Shown here in pieces: positions 15,832 through 23,267 of a DNA stretch of 43,633 nucleotides. Numbering within the stretch: position 1 is the first letter of the stretch; the number at the start of each line of letters is the position of its first letter. A program made the translations under genes and the position numbers. Below the pieces are notes generated by a model. It had not been told where the DNA came from and did no database searches. It saw nothing but the letters and a program-made list of their open reading frames with translations. This DNA comes from Clostridia bacterium (GTDB taxonomy: Bacteria > Bacillota > Clostridia > UBA1381 > UBA9506), in the NCBI GenBank assembly GCA_017416985.1, contig JAFQAG010000249.1:1-43633 (forward strand). Direction: 5' to 3'.

Positions 15832-17616
15832 ATGTTAAAAACAAAGCATATAGAATGTGATTTATGTGTTATCGGCGGTGGTATGTCAGGTTTAGCTGCA
15901 GCAATTTCTGCCGCTCGTGAGGGAATAAACGTTGTTTTAATGCACGAACGTGCTGTGCTGGGCGGAAATGCATCTTCTGAAATCCGTATGTGGATATGCG
16001 GCGCACACGGTAAAGACAATCGCGAAACAGGAATTTTAGAAGAAATTGCCTTAGAAAATTTATACCGCAATCCTACCAAAAGCTATGCCGTATGGGATAC
16101 TGTACTGTATGATTTTGTCAAACGCGAAAAAAACATTACACTGCTTCTTAACTGCACTTGTATGGATGCCACGACAGAAAATAAACCTTTAGCACATAAT
16201 CGCAACGCAAGAATTACATCTGTAACAGGATATCAGATGACCACTCAATGTTTTTACGAGGTAACGGCAAAATACTTTTGCGACAGCTCGGGCGACAGCA
16301 TACTTGCTCCGCTTTGTAACGCTGAATACAGAATAGGCCGTGAGGCTTGCTCTGAATTTGGAGAAGACACTTCTATTTTAACTGCAGATTCTATGACTAT
16401 GGGAATGTCCTGCCTTATCGGCGGTCGTGAAACTACCAATGATATAAAATATACTGCGCCCGAATGGAGCACACCGCTTAACGAACAGAATTTTGAAAAC
16501 AGAAATCCCGACTTATATAACGAAACAGAAAACTTCTGGTATCTTGAGCTTGGCGGCGACCGAAATACCATTGATGATACAGAGGTATTGCGTGACGAGC
16601 TTATCTCTCTTGCAACAGGCACATGGGATTACATAAAAAATTCAGGAAAATTCGATAGCAGCAAGTGGGATTTGGACTTTTTAGGATTTTTACCTGGAAA
16701 AAGAGAATCTCGCAGGATGTGCGGCGAATATATGGTCACTCAAAGAGATATAAGCGATGGCAAGGTTTTTACAGATGAAATCGCTTATGGTGGCTGGCCG
16801 ATAGACGACCATTTTCCAGGTGGATTTTATCATAAGGGAACTCCCAATACAGATATAGCAACACCTGCACCTTATTCACTTCCTTATCGTGCCTTATATT
16901 CTAAAAATATAGAAAATCTGTTTTTTGCAGGCAGAAACATAAGTATGACTCATATGGCAATGAGCAGTATAAGAGTTATGGCAACTTGTTCACTTTTAGG
17001 TGAGGCAGTTGGAAAGGCAGCTGCAATAGCCACAAAATTTGATTTGACACCACACGAGGTTTATTTAGAAAAGATTGGTTTATTACAGAAATTGCTTTTA
17101 GACGAAGATTGTTTTCTGCCATCTAAAACAAGAGAAATTTCAACAAAATGCAAAAATGCTGAACTTAATATCGAAAACGATATAATAAGAAACGGCCAGG
17201 ACCGTGCTCATGTAATCTATGAAAACTCTGATGGAGAGTATGCTTACCTCGCAGAAGGCGGCGAAGAAATAACATACAGTTTTGGTACGCAAAATATTTC
17301 TTCAGTACACATTGTATTTTGCAGCGACTTAAATCGAGATACTCTTCCGGGCGGTGTATGCGAAAGAGGACATTCTACACGTGCAAACCATATGCTTACA
17401 AGTCCTCAGATGCATATGCCAAAAACATTATGTAAAGAATTTAAACTGTTTGGAGAGTCAGATGGCAAACGTACCGAAATTTTAAATGTTACAGATAACC
17501 GCAAACGTTCATATCACGTTAATATTAATCAGACGTTTGATAAGCTGATTTTAGTTCCGCAAAAGTGTTGGAGCGACGAAGAAAATGTACGTATAATATC
17601 ATTTGATTTTAATTAA
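15832..17616 (+). CDS. FAD-dependent oxidoreductase (FAD_oxidored family)
   Basis: This 594-residue flavoprotein opens with the dinucleotide motif CVIGGGMSGLAAAISAAREG (residues 12-31), then VLGGNASSEIRMW. The second FAD segment is LFFAGRNISMTHMAMSSIRV near 370. The C-terminal ~150 residues form an extra beta-rich region of unknown role. Family members often sit in carbohydrate or polysaccharide-utilisation loci and are annotated only as xanthan-lyase-like or FAD-dependent. No signal peptide is seen. ACGGAG is 8 bases upstream of the ATG. It is transcribed alone, opposite its probable PocR-AraC regulator, and followed by structured element copy A. The substrate is unknown. Confidence 0.85.
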   Translation: MLKTKHIECDLCVIGGGMSGLAAAISAAREGINVVLMHERAVLGGNASSEIRMWICGAHGKDNRETGILEEIALENLYRNPTKSYAVWDTVLYDFVKREKNITLLLNCTCMDATTENKPLAHNRNARITSVTGYQMTTQCFYEVTAKYFCDSSGDSILAPLCNAEYRIGREACSEFGEDTSILTADSMTMGMSCLIGGRETTNDIKYTAPEWSTPLNEQNFENRNPDLYNETENFWYLELGGDRNTIDDTEVLRDELISLATGTWDYIKNSGKFDSSKWDLDFLGFLPGKRESRRMCGEYMVTQRDISDGKVFTDEIAYGGWPIDDHFPGGFYHKGTPNTDIATPAPYSLPYRALYSKNIENLFFAGRNISMTHMAMSSIRVMATCSLLGEAVGKAAAIATKFDLTPHEVYLEKIGLLQKLLLDEDCFLPSKTREISTKCKNAELNIENDIIRNGQDRAHVIYENSDGEYAYLAEGGEEITYSFGTQNISSVHIVFCSDLNRDTLPGGVCERGHSTRANHMLTSPQMHMPKTLCKEFKLFGESDGKRTEILNVTDNRKRSYHVNINQTFDKLILVPQKCWSDEENVRIISFDFN

Positions 17617-17687
17617 ATACCGTGGCCGTAACAAAAGAAATGCATTTTACCACCGTTCTTTGTGCTGGACGGAAAATAGCGCAGATT

Positions 17688-17754
17688 GGACAAACTGAAC
17701 CCGTAGGGGTTACCCGAAGGCGTACATAGGTACGTCGAGAGGTGAAGTTTGTTC
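17688..17754 (+). ncRNA. Putative structured RNA core, copy A
   Basis: The outer stem pairs GGACAAAC (17688-17695) with GTTTGTTC (17747-17754), with one G-T pair. Hairpin 2 is AACCC/GGGTT (17698-17702, 17707-17711). Hairpin 4 is GGCGTAC/GTACGTC (17719-17725, 17730-17736), inside a short ACC/GGT stem (17712-17714, 17741-17743). Conserved unpaired segments are GAAC, CCC and GAGA. It lies 71 bases after the FAD oxidoreductase stop, in sense, and 21 bases before a terminator. Confidence 0.6.
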
Positions 17755-17775
17755 GAAACACAAGGCATATAACAA

Positions 17776-17803
17776 AAGGAATTCGCCAAGTGACGAATTC
17801 CTT
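17776..17803. terminator. Terminator hairpin downstream of RNA core A
   Basis: AAGGAATTCG (17776-17785) pairs perfectly with CGAATTCCTT (17794-17803), followed on plus by a T-rich tract ending TTTATTTTTT. On minus, TTTTG follows, so it may also end ROK transcripts. Confidence 0.82.
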
Positions 17804-17901
17804 CATTAATTTTATTTTTTAAAAATCTCTTGCTTTAATTAAAAAGCTCGGTTATGCAATTTTGCCTTGTGTGGTATGCGCATTTTACTACAGCGCCTAT
17901 G

Positions 17902-19275
17902 TTATTTAATTTTCGGCAAGCTAGCAGCCGCAACTGACTGACCTACTCTTCTTGCCTTTTCATCAGGAATATGAAGTTTAACCTTTTTATAAAGTTCGGG
18001 GAATTCTTTTTCTAATACTTCGTTAGCTTTAGCTAAAAGAATTGTGCCGCCCTTACCGCTTGTTACACGTCCCATAATAAGTACGTGTTTAATATCGTAA
18101 AACAGAGAATAATATGCGATTGTGTAACCGAAATATGTTCCGATTGTTTCGTAAATATCTGCTGCACGACTGTCGTCTTTTTCCATAAGTCCCTGAACAA
18201 CCTTAAGCTTTTCAGCAGGAGAAAGACTTTCGTCAAGCTCGATGCCTGCTTTAGGAGCAAGCTTTATAACTGCATCCTGAGAGAAATATTTAACACCGCA
18301 ACCGTAGTCACCGCTCCACTCGTCAACCATAGCACCCTTGTTAAAGTCAACCGGAACGAATGCAAGCTCGTTAAGCCAGCCTGTGATGTTTCCGTCTTTA
18401 TCAACATAACCTGCTGCTTCACTTGTGCCCATTGCAACACCTAAAACGTTGTTGTCTTCTAAGCTCATAGCACCTGCTAAAGCAGTTACGTCACCGTCGT
18501 TTGCAACCTCTACCGGAACATCGCCGATTTCTTTTGCAACATCTAAGTACATATTTTTAACGTGCTTTTCGAAATCTTCATCAGATACCTTTAAGAAAAG
18601 TGATGCAACCATAATCTTGTTGTCGATATAAACACCGGCAGACGAAACACCGATAGCATCGACTCTCGGCATATGAGATGCCGCAGTTTTCATAGCACTT
18701 AAAATACCCTCATAATGATATTTAGGGTCGCTTTCAAGTTTCGGGAACCAAACAACCTCTTCTGAATATACAGTTTCGCCATCAACAACTGCCGAAACCT
18801 TACGGTCACTGCCGCCTGCGTCAAAACCGATACGGCAACCGTCAAGATGACGGCCGATAGGTGAAGACGCATCATTTTCTTTCGGTGCATCTGCTACATT
18901 TTCAACATAGATAACTTCAAACGGCTTTTCATATACTCTTGCCATAAAGTTAAAGTCAAACTCTCTTGCGCCTCCTACTCTGTAATCATCTGCAATGCGG
19001 TCGTAAATGTATTTAGAGCCTGCGATATAAACCTTAAAGCCGCCCTTTGCCCAAAGAAGAGTTTTAATAATTCTTTCAGCAATTTCGTAGTTTTCTTCAT
19101 CATGACCTGTATTTTCTTTATACACGTCAAGCTTGTATACAGCCATAAGACCGTTATTACGTTCAACGCAGATGCATACCTCCTGCGAATCAGTAGCTTT
19201 AACAGCCTCTTTAAAGTCGTTAATAACCTTTACCATAGGTTTAAATTCCGGTTCTAATTTTGCAATCATTTTCAT
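17902..19275 (-). CDS. ROK-family sugar kinase-like protein, atypical
   Basis: This is a 457-residue protein. The first ~145 residues are an extension of unknown fold. The ROK domain follows with phosphate loop IGFDAGGSDRKVSAVV, GVSSAGVY, and NDGDVTALAGA carrying the probable catalytic Asp, then GVAMGTSEAAGY. The usual zinc motif CxCGxxGCxE and the GEIGH histidine are missing; in their place are NELAFVPVDF and GDYGCGVKYFSQ. The start ATG overlaps the nagA stop by 4 bp (ATGA), so the two work together, which suggests an amino sugar or its phosphate as ligand. It may be a kinase of unusual architecture or a sensor; activity is unproven. Confidence 0.78.
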   Translation of the reverse strand: MKMIAKLEPEFKPMVKVINDFKEAVKATDSQEVCICVERNNGLMAVYKLDVYKENTGHDEENYEIAERIIKTLLWAKGGFKVYIAGSKYIYDRIADDYRVGGAREFDFNFMARVYEKPFEVIYVENVADAPKENDASSPIGRHLDGCRIGFDAGGSDRKVSAVVDGETVYSEEVVWFPKLESDPKYHYEGILSAMKTAASHMPRVDAIGVSSAGVYIDNKIMVASLFLKVSDEDFEKHVKNMYLDVAKEIGDVPVEVANDGDVTALAGAMSLEDNNVLGVAMGTSEAAGYVDKDGNITGWLNELAFVPVDFNKGAMVDEWSGDYGCGVKYFSQDAVIKLAPKAGIELDESLSPAEKLKVVQGLMEKDDSRAADIYETIGTYFGYTIAYYSLFYDIKHVLIMGRVTSGKGGTILLAKANEVLEKEFPELYKKVKLHIPDEKARRVGQSVAAASLPKIK

Positions 19276-20417
19276 TCTCCTTTATATCTGATTTCTCCAC
19301 CTAAGATGGTCATGCTTACATTAAATTTTTCGTCTGCAATAGCAAAGTCTGCACGTTTGCCAACCTCTATTGAGCCGATTTCATCTGCAACACCCAATGC
19401 CGTTGCAGGATTAAGTGATGCACAGTTTACAGCCTCGTTAAGCTCTAAGTCAGAGTTTTCGTATAAGTTACGAACTGCCTCGTTAAGCTTTAACACACTG
19501 CCTGCGATTGTGCCGTCGGCAAGCAGACATTTAATACCCTCTTTAAATACCTCCTGACCGCCTAAGTCATAAGTACCGTCAGGCATTCCTCCGGCTCTCA
19601 TACAGTCAGTAATAAGGCAAAGCTTGTCACCTTTAATTTTAGCAACAAGATTAAAAAGTCCTTTGCTGATATGGAAGGTATCGGCTATAAGTTCAACACT
19701 TACTCTGTCGTCAGATAAAGCCGCACCCACAACACCCGGGCTACGATGTGTAAGTGCTGTCATCGCATTAAATAAGTGCGTTGTATGACGAACACCGCCG
19801 TCTATTCCTGCGTTAGCCTCTTCAAAGGTTGCGTTTGTGTGACCCATTGAGATTAAAACATCAGTTTCGTAAGAAACTTTTTTTATACACTCTTTAGCAC
19901 CATCAACTTCAGGAGCAACAGTAAAGAGCTTTACTACATCAGAATGCTTTTTAATAAAATCGGCATCTGGCTTTAAGATATGTTCTTCTGCCTGAGCACC
20001 TTTTTTAGAAGGATTGATAAACGGACCTTCGCTGTTTACGCCCAAAATTCTTGCGCCGTAATATTCGCCTGAATTTTTAACCTCTCTTACGCAGTCGAAA
20101 GCCTTTTCGATTTCTGCCTTAGATACTGTCATAGTAGTAGGACACCATGCAGTAACACCGTTTTTAATGATTCCCTCTGCCATGGTTTTAATTCCGTCGG
20201 CTGTGCCGTCAGATGCATCTTCGCCAAGATATCCGTGAATATGCATATCTACTAAGCCGGGCGATACAAATTTGCCGCCTGCATCAATAACTTCGTAGTC
20301 AGAAACGTTTATGTCTTTAAGTTCGGTTATTTTCTCAATTTTTTCATCGAAAATAATTGCCAGATTATCGGCAATTCTATCCTTTAAGAGGACTTTACCG
20401 TTTATAATGCATTTCAT
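19272..20417 (-). CDS. nagA: N-acetylglucosamine-6-phosphate deacetylase
   Basis: This 381-residue amidohydrolase releases acetate from GlcNAc-6-P in amino-sugar and murein recycling. It shows VDMHIHGYLGEDASDGT (residues ~56-72), GVNSEGPFINPSKKGAQ with the metal-binding Glu, MGHTNATFEEANAG, RHTTHLFNAMTALTHR and LITDCMRAGGMPDG with the catalytic Asp. AAAGGAGGAATATACA precedes the ATG. No nagB is nearby; the next gene is the atypical ROK. Its promoter is overlapped by tandem repeats near an AraC gene (see the operator entry), so induction by an amino-sugar signal is likely. Confidence 0.94.
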   Translation of the reverse strand: MKCIINGKVLLKDRIADNLAIIFDEKIEKITELKDINVSDYEVIDAGGKFVSPGLVDMHIHGYLGEDASDGTADGIKTMAEGIIKNGVTAWCPTTMTVSKAEIEKAFDCVREVKNSGEYYGARILGVNSEGPFINPSKKGAQAEEHILKPDADFIKKHSDVVKLFTVAPEVDGAKECIKKVSYETDVLISMGHTNATFEEANAGIDGGVRHTTHLFNAMTALTHRSPGVVGAALSDDRVSVELIADTFHISKGLFNLVAKIKGDKLCLITDCMRAGGMPDGTYDLGGQEVFKEGIKCLLADGTIAGSVLKLNEAVRNLYENSDLELNEAVNCASLNPATALGVADEIGSIEVGKRADFAIADEKFNVSMTILGGEIRYKGE

Positions 20418-20452
20418 TGTATATTCCTCCTTTTAAATTTCTTTATATAAAA

Positions 20453-20481
20453 ATAATACCACATCAGGACTAAAATTGCAA
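20453..20481 (-). promoter_or_regulatory. Promoter of nagA-ROK
   Basis: Minus strand TTGCAA (20481-20476) and TATTAT (20458-20453) with a 17-base spacer. The -35 box is part of the third operator repeat. Confidence 0.78.
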
Positions 20482-20527
20482 CTGCTTTTAACAAAAAACG
20501 CAACCGAATTTAACAAAAATCCGCAAC
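20471..20527 (-). promoter_or_regulatory. Tandem operator repeats upstream of nagA
   Basis: On the minus strand three units start at 20527, 20504 and 20482, spaced 23 and 22 bases (about two helical turns). Units 1 and 2 share GTTGCG-N-TTTTTGTTAAA with small gaps; unit 3 is GTTGCAATTTTA and includes the -35 box. Same-face direct repeats touching -35 are the usual layout for AraC-family activators, and an AraC gene lies just beyond. Confidence 0.68.
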
Positions 20528-20560
20528 TAAACTTTACATCAGTTGCGGATTTTTGTTAAA
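20509..20560. terminator. Terminator of the AraC gene, doubling as an operator-unit palindrome
   Basis: TTTAACAAAAATCCGCAAC (20509-20527) and GTTGCGGATTTTTGTTAAA (20542-20560) form a perfect 19-bp inverted repeat with a 14-base loop. Its left arm is operator unit 1 of nagA. It is the only clear terminator for the AraC operon. Confidence 0.8.
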
Positions 20561-20578
20561 TATATGTTTTTAAGTTGC

Positions 20579-21502
20579 CTATTTTAGTTTGCGATATTGT
20601 GTGGGCGACATCCCAATAAGTTTTTTAAATACACGATTAAAGTTTGTAACGTTCTCAAAACCAACATCCAGAGCAATATCAATAACCCTTTTGTCTGTAT
20701 TCTTTAAAAGCTCCATAGACTTTTTAACTCTGTAATGATTTAAGTACTCTAAATAGCTTTTTGACGTTACTGATTTAAACAAAGTACAAAAATATGAGCT
20801 GGAATAATTTGCAAGCTGCGACAGGCTTTCTAATGTTATATCCTTTTCGTAGTTAGAATGAATATAGTCAATAACCTTTAAGATTTCGTTCCGATGCTTT
20901 TTGTATCGGTCCGCCGCCAGCTCATCAGAATTTAAACTGTATTGTCTGCCCAAAACGGTTAAAAGATGTAAAATAAGCGAACGCAAAACAGTTTCAAAAC
21001 CCGGTTCTCTGTTTTGGTATTCATACATTGCATCTTCTATTATTCGCTCAACTTTTTCGCATATTTCGCCATCTAAATTTAAAATATGCTTGCTGTATTC
21101 TTTGGGATCTTCTCTCATTCCAAGACATATAAAGTCAGAGTATGCCTCTATATCGTTTATTTTATGCGATGGCGGAAAGATAAAATCTGTCATAAATTCC
21201 ACTTCAAAAACTACTGCTTTTTCAGCTTTTTCTCCGAGTATTATTTTATGCGGAACATACGGTGGAATAATAAAACACGAGCCTTGTGTAAATCTTGCCG
21301 TTCCATCTTCAAATTCACAAAATCCGTTACCCTCTGAAACGTAGTTTATCTGCATATACTCATGACGGTGAAACTCTGTTTGCGACTCATCAAAAATATG
21401 CTTATTTACAAATAACGACTTGTGATGCGAAAGGTTATTTTGCATTTTAATCAGTTGCATAGATTTATATTCCTGCTTATCTGAGTAATTTACACCTTCC
21501 AC
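20579..21502 (-). CDS. AraC-family regulator with cupin sensor domain
   Basis: This is a 307-residue regulator. The N-terminal cupin (about 40-110) includes FHRHEYMQINYVSEGNGFCEF and GSCFIIPPYVPHKI. Two helix-turn-helix motifs follow near the C-terminus (TLESLSQLANYSSSYFCTLF and VIDIALDVGFENVTNFNRVF) with the signature IGMSPTQYRK. I start at the GTG at 21502, which has AGAGGTGG 5 bases upstream; a TTG at 21538 inside the previous gene lacks a site. It ends the DegT-amidohydrolase-esterase operon. It lies next to the nagA operator and is the best candidate for binding those repeats. Confidence 0.88.
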   Translation of the reverse strand: MEGVNYSDKQEYKSMQLIKMQNNLSHHKSLFVNKHIFDESQTEFHRHEYMQINYVSEGNGFCEFEDGTARFTQGSCFIIPPYVPHKIILGEKAEKAVVFEVEFMTDFIFPPSHKINDIEAYSDFICLGMREDPKEYSKHILNLDGEICEKVERIIEDAMYEYQNREPGFETVLRSLILHLLTVLGRQYSLNSDELAADRYKKHRNEILKVIDYIHSNYEKDITLESLSQLANYSSSYFCTLFKSVTSKSYLEYLNHYRVKKSMELLKNTDKRVIDIALDVGFENVTNFNRVFKKLIGMSPTQYRKLK

Positions 21503-21524
21503 TTTTGCCACCTCTTTTAAAAGA

Positions 21525-22286
21525 TTACAGATTTTCAAATCCGCTTTTTAAGACGTTATCTGCGCTTTGCTTTTCGCTGAAAACTTTATCCGCCTTTTCA
21601 AGTCTTTTAAATTCGTTATAATATCTTAACCCGAATTCACGCAATGATTTTGAATTAAAATGCACCTTGTCGGGATTCGAAGTCAATCCCTCTGCTGATG
21701 CAAAACCAACCATTTCGGTACTAGCAGCGACATTTTTTATTTTTTCATTTATATATACATAATTGTTAAGCCAGCTGTATAGCTCAATTTCAGGATGTTC
21801 AGGTAAAAAGTCACCCAGACCACCTAAAATAAACGGCACATCGTAGAGGTTAAGTCTTCTTTTAAATGCCTCTATAACCTTTAAAAGCTTTGGCTCATAA
21901 GACGGATAAAGCTCGTCCCTGCAATCATTTTCACCCTGATGCCACAGTATTCCTGCAATGGTAGATGTGCGTGACGCAAGCTCTGCCATATAGCAGGCGT
22001 GGTCAAACAAAAGCTCACCCTCTTGCCACTGGTCAACAGATGTTCCACCATCTGCACAAGGGATAAGCCCAACCTCTACTCCCTTTTCTTTTGCATACAT
22101 ATCGGCAAAGCTCTCTGCAAGATTTATCCCTGACGTTACCCTGTCAGGATTAACAGGAACATACATAGGTTTGAAGCAGCCATTTCGCAAAACTTTTATT
22201 TTGTCATTGTTTATCGGCTCAACCTCGCCCAAAAAGCCTCGTCCTGCCATATTTGACTGACCGACTAAAAGAAAAGAATGTATCAC
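21525..22286 (-). CDS. SGNH-type sialate O-acetylesterase-like protein
   Basis: This is a 253-residue SASA/DUF303-family esterase. The nucleophile is in LLVGQSNMAGRG (Ser11). Further motifs are CADGGTSVDQW, ILWHQGENDC and the C-terminal KVHFN for the His. No signal peptide is visible, so it should act inside the cell on imported acetylated sugars. GGAGGAAATTTAA precedes a GTG start. It lies between an amidohydrolase and an AraC regulator in an operon with a sugar-type aminotransferase, next to nagA. Acetylated amino sugars or sialic acids are reasonable substrates, but that is inference. Confidence 0.87.
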   Translation of the reverse strand: MIHSFLLVGQSNMAGRGFLGEVEPINNDKIKVLRNGCFKPMYVPVNPDRVTSGINLAESFADMYAKEKGVEVGLIPCADGGTSVDQWQEGELLFDHACYMAELASRTSTIAGILWHQGENDCRDELYPSYEPKLLKVIEAFKRRLNLYDVPFILGGLGDFLPEHPEIELYSWLNNYVYINEKIKNVAASTEMVGFASAEGLTSNPDKVHFNSKSLREFGLRYYNEFKRLEKADKVFSEKQSADNVLKSGFENL

Positions 22287-22355
22287 TTAAATTTCCTCCG
22301 AAATAAATTTAAGTATATTTTAACACACAGTCTTTAAATAATCAACCAATTCCAC

Positions 22356-23252
22356 TTATTTATCAAGTCCGATAAGCTTTGCCGCATTTTTGTAAACTAT
22401 TTTTTCATAATTTTCTTTTGTCAGCATATTATCAGAAACCATCTTTGTAAGGAACTTGTCAAAATCAAGGTGGAAGATCTGCTCAGTTGAGCACACGTCT
22501 GTTCCGTAGCAGATTCTGTCAGAAAACTCTTCTAAAAATCTTGCTGCGTGCTCAGGGTCGCGCATTAAAGCATTTGCCCCGCTGCCTGCCGATAAATCAC
22601 AATATAGATTTCCGTATTCACGCATTAAATAGTGCAATCTGCCCTCTGTAACCTTACCTTGAGGATATGCCATCCTGACTTTATCGGTCACATCTCCCGA
22701 TATTTCGCACCAGAACGATGCAGAATGCCCAACAAGCTTTAAATCAGGATGCTTTTTAAGCATTTTTTCGATTCTTGGCAAACCCAGCTCGTCAATTATG
22801 CCATAGTGTGCACGACACTTAGGTGCAATATGAATTATCGCAGGCATATCAAGACTTTCACACGCACCAAACAGATTGTCCATCATAGGGTCATCTGCAT
22901 ATAGCGATGCAGTAATTTCACCAACACCACGCGCACCTAAATCTTTATAAAAACCTATAGCATGCCCTAAGTCTGTATTTTCACAGTTTTCACCTGAACG
23001 AGGGTCAACATTACAAAACCACACGAATCGGTCAGGATTTTTATCCGCTATAATTTTAGCCTCCTGATTACTTATGTTTTCCCACTGGCATTCGGGCGAA
23101 ACTATCGGCAAAATTACGCCCTTTTCTGTGTTTACATCATCAAACAGCTTAATTTGTTCATCAATGGACAAAAACCTCTTCATATCACCTTTTCTTGGCG
23201 GTATAATATCAGGATAAAGTGTAACGTGCGTATGAATATCTATTTTTTTCAT
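22356..23252 (-). CDS. Amidohydrolase-2 family metal-dependent hydrolase
   Basis: This 298-residue TIM-barrel enzyme has N-terminal HTH metal ligands in KIDIHTHVTLYP (residues 5-8), the strand motifs MPAIIHIAP and LKLVGHSASFWCE, and GTDVCSTEQ with the catalytic Asp near 255. This family includes decarboxylases and lactonases as well as amide hydrolases. GGAAAGTGAATAATA lies before the ATG. The upstream aminotransferase and the downstream esterase are in the same operon. The reaction is unknown; hydrolysis of a lactone or a cyclic amide in sugar metabolism is possible. Confidence 0.83.
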   Translation of the reverse strand: MKKIDIHTHVTLYPDIIPPRKGDMKRFLSIDEQIKLFDDVNTEKGVILPIVSPECQWENISNQEAKIIADKNPDRFVWFCNVDPRSGENCENTDLGHAIGFYKDLGARGVGEITASLYADDPMMDNLFGACESLDMPAIIHIAPKCRAHYGIIDELGLPRIEKMLKKHPDLKLVGHSASFWCEISGDVTDKVRMAYPQGKVTEGRLHYLMREYGNLYCDLSAGSGANALMRDPEHAARFLEEFSDRICYGTDVCSTEQIFHLDFDKFLTKMVSDNMLTKENYEKIVYKNAAKLIGLDK

Positions 23253-23267
23253 TATTATTCACTTTCC

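Larger units (their letters stand above)
17673..17886 (+). repeat. Structured intergenic element, copy A
   Basis: This 214-base unit starts with AAAATAGCGCAG and ends with GGTATGCGCATTTT, imperfect terminal inverted repeats. Inside are the multi-stem core (17688-17754), a 10-bp inverted repeat ACACAAGGCA (17758-17767) with TGCCTTGTGT (17863-17872), and a terminator hairpin. A diverged second copy lies inverted at 31295-31522. It could be a MITE-like mobile repeat or an RNA gene. Confidence 0.7.

Noticed and set aside
17617-17901. A small coding gene between the FAD oxidoreductase and ROK genes
   Set aside because: No frame has a ribosome site and plausible protein; the sequence is explained by the structured element and terminator.
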